From contig CAKRRX010000041.1 in NCBI GenBank assembly GCA_934394595.1, forward strand, positions 1 to 20,285: a stretch of DNA of 20,285 nt. The letters run 5' to 3'. Each line of letters opens with the position of its first letter. Positions within the stretch are counted from its first letter, which is position 1. Both the position numbers and the translations under genes were made by a program. This DNA is from an uncultured Blautia sp. (GTDB taxonomy: Bacteria; Bacillota; Clostridia; Lachnospirales; Lachnospiraceae). The notes under the pieces were generated by a model. It searched no databases. It saw nothing but the letters and a program-made list of their open reading frames with translations, and had not been told where the DNA came from. Shown here in pieces: positions 16,701 to 20,285 of the stretch.

Positions 16701-16960
16701 TCATCTATTCCGTCGCCGAAACCAAAATCTTCTGTTTCCTGTTGTGCCTGACTGGCATTTTCCTGATCAGAGCCATCCTGGCTCTGCTCTGACTCGCCGG
16801 CAGTCTCCTGTACCACGGCGCTCTCCCCAGGATCTTCCGCAACAAACCCGGCTGCCTCCTCAGAAGAAAAATCTGCGGCACCCACTGCCAGTGCAGTGCC
16901 ATCAACACTTGTGACTGTCATGGCCATTGCAAGGAGCCATGCTAATTTTCTCTTTCTCAT
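10721..16960 (-). CDS. Giant Sec-exported multidomain surface protein (PPC-like and Ig-like repeats, Cys cassettes, two BIG2 domains)
   Basis: 2079 residues with a Sec signal peptide (RKRK, then hydrophobic LAWLLAMAMTVTSV, cleavage about 25-29). A long acidic linker (about 30-115) follows. About nine PPC-like beta modules carry the repeated F-x-P-x-x-x-G-x-Y signature, near residues 149, 369, 574, 790, 992, 1187, 1284, 1495 and 1690. Between most of them lie Ig-like units with Y-x-D/N-G-x-x motifs (for example 683-700, 1091-1110, 1607-1625). Residues 1755-1910 hold four Cys-rich cassettes and 1911-2079 two BIG2-like domains, very Lys-rich. There is no LPXTG, SLH or C-terminal TM, so attachment may be non-covalent through the basic C terminus, or the protein may be released. 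No catalytic domain is recognised, so adhesion or carbohydrate/wall binding is most likely. ATG 16960 has AAAGGGAGG ten bases upstream. It lies 51 bases after the LAL regulator, without an obvious terminator between, so co-transcription is probable. Confidence 0.9.
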   Translation of the reverse strand: MRKRKLAWLLAMAMTVTSVDGTALAVGAADFSSEEAAGFVAEDPGESAVVQETAGESEQSQDGSDQENASQAQQETEDFGFGDGIDDFVSEEAEFGSEETLQDVDSMDSTEALEAAMAEVVEYPTFHTQLAAGMNFDAEIKAEGDYAWFSFTPQEDGEYIFLSEAKVGTKAELYSASEDQQLTELAVSKGYDRNNIRNFRLSYSLSKGVTYFYRVGFLSKHDSGTYQVRVFKNSEDYQITGVALNTENVRKRYVGSSEFAFADGAVITISYENGQAQDYTVADKIPEFMDDYGHEIAYYYYDKDNVICGGGGHQLSEGTYQVRFQVEGYTPENADALSYQIIVGDPWEEMKEGITTVKSVYYGDDALWYKFVPEKTGTYTFDYPSQIWLKEKETNAMVNYSYRWGQYSGKGQYRGWFYLEKDKTYYVQFWGMNESQGATADITVARVPEVTGIQITDVSGEGIADLSSYTAIRFSASFDNGTEKTGELRYGDTRGTIDDINFDPYLMDQDGKEHGLSEALPAGTYSLVIKSGDLVSPGVNYVVKDLEETGYYKGNLSCGKALAVSSPDREDAFYSFSPSETESYTISNITSRYFYVLRKTENGYESIKNSGENGNGTYTWVLEAGSKIYFQFSGKSTYDGSETASLDLGKRLNITGMSFPSASFVLPESGFSVRRDMTLPEMMTVTYTDGSSRDFFAVYGESSLKDDIGNAINVNWLYKESDGTFREYDWDANEGYMIAGDYQAVFTIGEVRLELPISIVPINAEGAAQFPQLSCGKHQLDLSKGQANNYIFIPEKDGYYQFLYSQSRLNAYLYLWDEENKTVSQKGDLSEGWELKAGSKYLINLWPDKPLTLNLEIYREPEVESVEILSGWEDGTTFIENLDYIGFYTIQVKVTLDNGEVEILGDGEQDKYGKNLGFGLYQKLEDGSLGSDRIENMLQVPAGEYVYKAFYGKKESNNGIPVTIIPLKDAESFVLEADREQDFSMDADTVLWKFSPAESGEYEIWVNTVVGIAVIDENGESQGWLENSYQNMYMNFEAGKTYYLYARRKSGSSVDVQTRVRKIDLPVKLETTLLEDTGYIPGVDRYSDIKIKTVATYSDGRTQTVRFGEQIGGYRVYYETIVEGSGHDYTAPVKAGTFTISPTLAKAGSLIRNLSNSVTGTVEMPVITDALTLDQWTEIKETNRQLFRFTAEKDGNYTVETEAGAETILYTVGKDRLNSRGSEIILAKGESCAVLVSAYKNSRIRVVEKTEEQPGLPTPGKEYELTDGFQKQVAVEKAGEQLTFTFTPETSGDYVIKSKGNADTYVTLYCQGKYLRDDDHGGSDENFSLKYYLEAGKTYVYQVRLYSSSATGDFTVFFNSASYKEIKGLELVLKEGKKASDLNALMPVGEIYQVKVIYLDDSSKLYEIKTTNSDYDFIDEYENRVRINFYRRFSGDPEAGELTILCDLEYRNDTDWIWEEAGEKILPAQGLNCMESLEPGKVRSVSLNSGEYKICSFLASEDGYYRIKYPSEEIDSLIIDWKICEKYRHNGETYLDMTDANKDEDGLVWLEKDMLCRILIQNNGDSQDKIEFSLEKAKALKKIEVKKAPDEQFIYRGVEYAYELNGLVLTAYYADGSSEEVRYGDPDASGRQIRPVQSDWVDEDTYRVIIALGTCRAFVDLKEAATEQLPLVKTGEKTELASLENSMVAFRYSPEESGYYSVDVENGYLQGITEEVSDTAVSWRGNYYLEAGKVYRMVIRRFEGAVSVTMLRGVCEWERIQYIPVSCTQDGSITEECKVHNHRRTYPTQKAFGHDFSDWKVTKEPSCGVTGEKQRTCYECELVEKETLPAYTHSFGTWITTKEPGCETAGEQQRSCTRCKAVEKKSIPAKGQHSFGQWKVTKEATVLETGTQERICSLCGKKETAAIAKLKSTISLSVSGTIPLKVKQTYQVKVKMGKGDKVVSWKSSNPKAVSVKNGKIKGLKSGKKATITVSLKSGKKASFKVKVQKAAVATTKLTVINSATGKKAGKSYTLKRGKTLKLAAKVAPVTSKQRVTYSSSNKKILTVSKKGLIKAKKKGTATITVSSGKKKCRIKIKVK
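10724..11230 (-). repeat. Two C-terminal BIG2-like Ig domains
   Basis: Residues 1911-2079 hold two units sharing the BIG2 pattern: a strand ending in a K-x-x-Q/L segment, then V-SWKSSNPKAVSV-NGKIKGLKSG-ATITV in the first and VTYSSSNKKILTVSKKGLIKAKKKGTA in the second. Lysine content is very high and the protein ends exactly at the last strand. Confidence 0.8.
11231..11698 (-). repeat. Four tandem Cys-rich HSFG-W cassettes in the giant protein
   Basis: Residues 1755-1910, about 39 residues each. The consensus is H-S/D-F-x-x-W-x-x-T-K-E-P-x-C-x-x-x-G-x-x-x-R-x-C-x-x-C-x-x-x-E-x-x-x-I/L-P-A. Cassettes 2 and 3 keep three Cys, cassette 1 is divergent (CEHNH-type spacing), and cassette 4 has lost the first Cys (KEATVLETG) but keeps CSLCG. 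This module type is known in secreted Bacillota proteins; its function is unclear. Confidence 0.8.
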
Positions 16961-17011
16961 ATTTGGTTATCCTCCCTTTGGTAATGATATTTCTGTCTTT
17001 ATTTCCTTCTA

Positions 17012-19363
17012 TCAGATAATTTTTCTCTTTTTTGCCTCTGCAATTGCAGCAGTCTTATTTTTCACTCCCAGCTTTCGGTAAGTTTCTCTGCTGTGGTATT
17101 TCACTGTGGCTTCTGAAATTTTCAGCTTTCTCGCAATTTCTGCCGCAGAAAGACCTTCCATCTGCATTTTCAGAATGCGAATGGCATTTCCGGCAAGAAC
17201 CACCTGATTTTCCACACCGCCTCTCAAATAAGAAGGATAAGCTTCTGCCATCTGCCTGCACTCTGCCAGAACCTGCTTCTTATAATTCCCATCCTTCCAG
17301 AGGAATTTTTCTTTTTCCAGAAGTGAATGGATTGCAGCCCCCTCTCTGCTGAACAACCTGACAAAATGATATTCCTCTGCCTTTGTAATACATTGCTGCA
17401 GGGTATCTTTCCACTGTTCCTGCCCTGTATGATACTGTACAATGGACAGAAGCAGCTGCACTTCCATCAAAATATATGTACGTGACATCACCTGTGCATA
17501 ATACAACAACTGCTGCAAAAGGCAGTAAGCAGCCTCGTATTTTCCCAATTGTATGTAAATCCTGACCTTAGTCAGATAGCAAAAACGCTCCATGGTATAA
17601 AATTCTTTCTTTTCATCTGGAGCTGTATTCAGCCAGTCTGATACATCCTTTCCCTGATAAAGATGTATCCTGCTGAGAAAAGCGTCTATATTTTCCAGCA
17701 GATTCGGCGCCTCTTTTTCCGCCCGTTCTCTCATGCTTAAAAGAGAATCCTCTGCTCCCTGGGCATCGTTTTTCAGAATCGACAGCCATGCCAGAAGCCC
17801 AGTTCCCACAAATACCAGCTCCGGCTTTCCACCGCTGTCCGCTTCCATCCTGCCCCTCTCCGCACAGGAGAAAATTTCAAAAATGTCTCCGCCTTTTTCA
17901 AAAAAGCTCTCAGCCAAAGCCAGTGATACAAGCCCCTTTCCATACTTGCCAAGGACAAAGGATACCGGTTTTCCAATGCTTCCGGCCAGTTCCCTGTCAT
18001 GCTTGCTCCACTCACAGAAATCCTTTCCACCGTTCATAACAGACGGAAGATTGCTGGTAACAGATAACTCCGGAAGAGCCGCCTTTCTGTCCCGAAGCAA
18101 AATATCTGCATTTTTTAACAGGTCCACCATATTGACAGTGCCGGTATGGGGCAGACCTATTTTCAGATAAAGAAGTCTGCTCCTTGCCTCCCTTCCGGGG
18201 CTGCCGGAATGCTTCTGCCCATACTCCTCCAGAGCATGGTACCAGCGGTCACTTTCTTCTATATTCAACAGCATAGACTGTAACATGCTTAAGCCGGCCA
18301 TAAGCACAGGGCTTTCCTCTACGATCTGTTCCGGCAGTGCCAGATAATACTTCCGCAGTTCAAAGAAATGTCCGCAGGATGGATTTTTTCTTGCATTGGA
18401 GATAAGCAGCCGCGAAATACTATCCACATCATTAAATTTTTCGTACATGGACAAAGCTTCCGGAATCCTGTTATTCATTTCATAATACAGGCCAGCGGTA
18501 TAATACAGCCGTTTGATCTGCTCTGTGGTCTTTTTTCTGCGCAGACGCTGCTGCATGGAAGCACGCATTTCCCATCTGCATTTCCAGAAGCCATTCTCAC
18601 CTGTGGCTTCAAAAAAGTTCCCGGTAAGCTCAGCTTCAGCAATCAGTCCTTCCACATCATTTCTTCCTGTAAGCATTGCTGCCAGCTGTATTGTGAAAGA
18701 TTCCACTATGGATACATTCATAAAGAAATCCTGCATCTGTATATCCCACTGGTCGTATACCTGCGTTTCCAGAAGATCCCAGATCCGCTTCTTGGTCCGC
18801 TCTATGTCCCCTTTTTCCATAACAAAAAATACCAGGGACATGGGCAGTCCCCGTCCCACTTCCCAGGCCGCCTGATGCTCCTCATCAGACAACAGAAGCC
18901 CTGCCCGTTCCGTGTAGAGCTTCTGTTCTTCCAAAGTCAGATAAAAGTCCTCTTCCGGAATTTCTGCAAATACATATTTGGTCCGAAGCCCCAAAAGCCA
19001 TCTGGGAAAAGGGCATCTGGCGATCAAAATAAGCCAGATATTTTCCTGATCCAGTAATTTCCGGATCTTCTCTGCAAACAGCTCCCTCTGGTCGCTGTCC
19101 GTCACACAATGAAGGTCGTCTATGACAACAGTATGCTCTCCTTCCCATTCCTTTAACTCAAGCTTCTCCGCAATGGTCTCTGCTGCGCTGTAATATGTAC
19201 ATCTCCTCATGTTCAGCGTACTCATCACCAGAGAGGTCTTTCCAATACCGGTAACTCCGTAGAGGTACAGCGGTGTATGAAATTTCCGTGCAGCCCTGAG
19301 CTTGTGAGCCGCTTTTTCCGGACTTATATAGTTATCATTTATCAGCCTGATGCTTTTGTTCAT
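17012..19363 (-). CDS. LAL/MalT-type LuxR-family transcriptional regulator with N-terminal STAND-like ATPase
   Basis: 783 residues from ATG 19363. The frame is open to a TTG at 19411, but AAAGGAGAG six bases before ATG 19363 fixes the start. Walker A GVTGIGKTS is at 36-44 and Walker B VVIDD at 79-83, near the N terminus as in MalT-like ATPases. The middle is helical with TPR-like pairs (for example IPEALSMYEKF and KYEAAYCLLQQLLYYAQ). A LuxR HTH occupies about 724-783 (LSAAEIARKLKISEATVKYHSRETYRKLGVKNKTAAI). It is shorter than MalT (about 900). Such proteins activate promoters when a ligand triggers ATP-dependent oligomerisation; the ligand is unknown. It precedes the giant surface-protein gene by 51 bases, so that gene is the obvious target, possibly with autoregulation through the upstream inverted repeats. 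Confidence 0.92.
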   Translation of the reverse strand: MNKSIRLINDNYISPEKAAHKLRAARKFHTPLYLYGVTGIGKTSLVMSTLNMRRCTYYSAAETIAEKLELKEWEGEHTVVIDDLHCVTDSDQRELFAEKIRKLLDQENIWLILIARCPFPRWLLGLRTKYVFAEIPEEDFYLTLEEQKLYTERAGLLLSDEEHQAAWEVGRGLPMSLVFFVMEKGDIERTKKRIWDLLETQVYDQWDIQMQDFFMNVSIVESFTIQLAAMLTGRNDVEGLIAEAELTGNFFEATGENGFWKCRWEMRASMQQRLRRKKTTEQIKRLYYTAGLYYEMNNRIPEALSMYEKFNDVDSISRLLISNARKNPSCGHFFELRKYYLALPEQIVEESPVLMAGLSMLQSMLLNIEESDRWYHALEEYGQKHSGSPGREARSRLLYLKIGLPHTGTVNMVDLLKNADILLRDRKAALPELSVTSNLPSVMNGGKDFCEWSKHDRELAGSIGKPVSFVLGKYGKGLVSLALAESFFEKGGDIFEIFSCAERGRMEADSGGKPELVFVGTGLLAWLSILKNDAQGAEDSLLSMRERAEKEAPNLLENIDAFLSRIHLYQGKDVSDWLNTAPDEKKEFYTMERFCYLTKVRIYIQLGKYEAAYCLLQQLLYYAQVMSRTYILMEVQLLLSIVQYHTGQEQWKDTLQQCITKAEEYHFVRLFSREGAAIHSLLEKEKFLWKDGNYKKQVLAECRQMAEAYPSYLRGGVENQVVLAGNAIRILKMQMEGLSAAEIARKLKISEATVKYHSRETYRKLGVKNKTAAIAEAKKRKII

Positions 19364-19367
19364 ATTT

Positions 19368-19376
19368 CTCTCCTTT
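19368..19376 (-). promoter_or_regulatory. Shine-Dalgarno that fixes the LAL regulator start
   Basis: AAAGGAGAG on the minus strand, four to six bases before ATG 19363. It favours this start over the upstream TTG at 19411. Confidence 0.7.
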
Positions 19377-19387
19377 CCCCGGAGCGT

Positions 19388-19426
19388 ATTTGAAAGAAAA
19401 CTTTCTGCCAAAATATCCTTTCAAAT
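19388..19426 (-). promoter_or_regulatory. Long-spaced inverted repeat in the LAL regulator leader
   Basis: ATTTGAAAG (19388-19396) and CTTTCAAAT (19418-19426) are perfect reverse complements, 30 bp centre to centre, about three helical turns. Two further matching pairs (CG/CG) occur beyond one mismatch. It lies between the putative promoter and the ribosome binding site, so it could be an operator or a leader hairpin. Confidence 0.45.
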
Positions 19427-19444
19427 GCGTTCTGGGATAGGATA

Positions 19445-19473
19445 ATTTTACCAAAATGCGCCCCTATATGGAA
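19445..19473 (-). promoter_or_regulatory. Candidate promoter of the LAL regulator operon with weak -35
   Basis: TAAAAT at 19445-19450 is a good -10 (five of six). The hexamer 17 bases upstream (TTCCAT, 19468-19473) is a poor -35 and adjoins the dyad at 19473-19490, the arrangement expected of an activator-dependent promoter. The assignment is tentative. Confidence 0.35.
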
Positions 19474-19490
19474 CTATCCCAAAGGATAGT
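19473..19490 (-). promoter_or_regulatory. Candidate operator: 7-4-7 inverted repeat
   Basis: ACTATCC, four bases, GGATAGT is a perfect dyad immediately upstream of the candidate -35. A related half-site GGGATAG recurs at 19434-19440. Both lie in the short space between the upstream terminator and the LAL regulator, where an activator would bind. Confidence 0.4.
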
Positions 19491-19494
19491 CGTG

Positions 19495-19526
19495 AAAAAA
19501 ACAGCGGCAACACTGCCGCTATTTTT
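19495..19526 (-). terminator. Intrinsic terminator after the zinc-ribbon membrane protein, possibly bidirectional
   Basis: AGCGGCA (19503-19509), a four-base loop and TGCCGCT (19514-19520) form a GC-rich seven-pair stem. On the minus strand it is followed by G and seven T. A T-run of five on the plus strand could allow termination both ways. It ends the transcript of the gene whose stop is at 19590. Confidence 0.82.
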
Positions 19527-19589
19527 CCATTTGGGGACTTCTCGCAAAACAGTCCTCCGGTATTCCTTTTTCACCTCACAGAGCCTTTG

Positions 19590-20114
19590 TCATTGGTTAA
19601 GAGGCTGTCCGCAATATTCACAATTGCACAGACGGCCTTTTATTACCTGATTCTTTGCACCACAGCTGGCACAGGTAACTGTAATATAAACCTTTTCATT
19701 TACACGTCTGTTTGGTGCGGTAATCATAATATACTTTCCTTCTCTGTCTATCTGGATATTCCGGATATATCCCCCGGCAATAAATTTTTCCAGTTTTTTT
19801 ACTGCGCCCTTTCCCAGTTCCTGCTCAAGTTTTTCGAATGAGACCGTATTCTGGGCATAGGATTCAAACCAACAGGCAATTTCTCTGGCTTTTTTCTTTT
19901 TCAATGCTTTCTGGATTTCCCGAAAAGTAGGATACAGAAACAGCAAGCCCAACAAAATCTCTGTTGCTGCCATTCCCCAGCGACCTTCACCAATATACTT
20001 CTCCGATGCGCCAATGGCTCCCAGGGTTAAAAGCATACAGAGGCCACAAAGAATCCACTTCAGTTTTCCCAGCACTCCTGCTTTTTTATTTTTTTCTGTC
20101 AAAAAATCATTCAT
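19590..20114 (-). CDS. Small membrane protein with winged-helix-like segment and C-terminal zinc ribbon
   Basis: 174 residues. Two TM helices lie at about 18-36 and 47-66, with a short Gly/Glu-containing turn between them. A basic segment KALKKKKAREIA then marks the cytosolic side. Residues 83-125 (AQNTVSFEKLEQELGKGAVKKLEKFIAGGYIRNIQID) have the helix-helix-wing pattern of small winged-helix domains. The C terminus holds C148-x2-C151 and C165-x2-C168, a four-Cys zinc ribbon, with an extra C163. ATG 20114 has a GAGG eight bases upstream. It follows an unidentified gene after 58 bases and is closed by the terminator at 19495-19526, so it belongs to a separate unit from the LAL operon. A signalling or protein-binding role is possible; function is unknown. 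Confidence 0.85.
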   Translation of the reverse strand: MNDFLTEKNKKAGVLGKLKWILCGLCMLLTLGAIGASEKYIGEGRWGMAATEILLGLLFLYPTFREIQKALKKKKAREIACWFESYAQNTVSFEKLEQELGKGAVKKLEKFIAGGYIRNIQIDREGKYIMITAPNRRVNEKVYITVTCASCGAKNQVIKGRLCNCEYCGQPLNQ

Positions 20115-20172
20115 GTCTGTTTCCTCTTTCTCTGATCGATCAAAATTCTATGATATATTGGTGAATCTTCTG

Positions 20173-20285
20173 TCAGCCTGCGCCCAGCAAAAGCCATGCG
20201 TCACCTGAGGGATCATAATAATAAACCACATTGTCTCCTACTGCATAATAATGTTCTTTTGTAAAATGATCCTCATGATCCGTTC
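20173..20285 (-). CDS. C-terminal end of an unidentified protein (5' part outside window)
   Basis: Only the last 36 codons and a TGA (20173-20175) are visible, reading in from the right edge. The tail is rich in His, Tyr, Asp and Gly (HYYAVGDNVVYYYDPSGDAW then LLLGAG). It has neither a TM nor a clear motif, and the beta-rich look with a G-D-N/P-S-G-D turn suggests a small beta-domain end. The frame is open to the edge and it is on the same strand as the zinc-ribbon gene 58 bases downstream, so the two may be co-transcribed. No function is assigned. Confidence 0.6.
   Translation of the reverse strand, partial: TDHEDHFTKEHYYAVGDNVVYYYDPSGDAWLLLGAG

Noticed and set aside
20150..20176. Possible promoter for the zinc-ribbon gene (CTGACA, 15, TATCAT)
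   Set aside because: Good hexamers but a short 15-base spacer and overlap with the preceding stop codon; co-transcription is equally likely.
1..20285. CRISPR array, tRNA/rRNA, transposase or prophage genes
   Set aside because: No regularly spaced repeats, no tRNA-like cloverleaf and no recombinase motifs were seen on either strand.

Overview
The window is a chromosomal segment from a Gram-positive member of the Bacillota, most likely Clostridia and probably Lachnospiraceae-like. The signs are a type VIIb secretion (ESX/Yuk) operon with an FHA-domain EssC, purine-rich Shine-Dalgarno sites, Ig-like (BIG2) surface modules and Cys-rich HSFG-W cassettes. The genus is not determined. Every gene I can support lies on the minus strand, so transcription runs from high to low coordinates. 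I see no rRNA, tRNA, CRISPR array or insertion sequence.

Right end (about 20285-19495): the last 36 codons of an unidentified gene, then a small membrane protein with a C-terminal zinc ribbon. A bidirectional-looking intrinsic terminator at 19495-19526 closes this unit.

Middle (19490-10570): a MalT/LAL-type LuxR-family ATPase regulator and, 51 bases downstream, a 2079-residue Sec-exported protein. The exported protein is built from about nine PPC-like beta modules alternating with Ig-like modules, then four Cys-rich cassettes and two BIG2 domains. The pair lies between two terminators and looks like a self-contained regulator plus surface-effector operon. The region upstream of the regulator gene carries two inverted repeats that could be operators.

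Left (10547-1): a type VIIb secretion operon with a good sigma-A-type promoter (TTGACA, 17 bases, TATTCT). In transcription order it encodes YukD/EsaB, EssC with two N-terminal FHA-like domains, a WXG100-like protein, three small helical or coiled-coil proteins, a 514-residue putative substrate, a TPR protein, and a transmembrane Ser/Thr kinase whose 3' part runs off the left edge. No EssA, EssB or EsaA is visible in the window. The kinase has the cytosolic kinase, single TM, extracytoplasmic layout of EssB, but its catalytic motifs are intact.

The best candidates for something undescribed are (a) this kinase/TPR/FHA-EssC form of the T7SS with its non-canonical small substrates and a putative effector lacking an evident toxin or immunity gene, and (b) the LAL regulator plus giant PPC/Ig protein operon. 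Families were recognised by reading motifs, without database searches.
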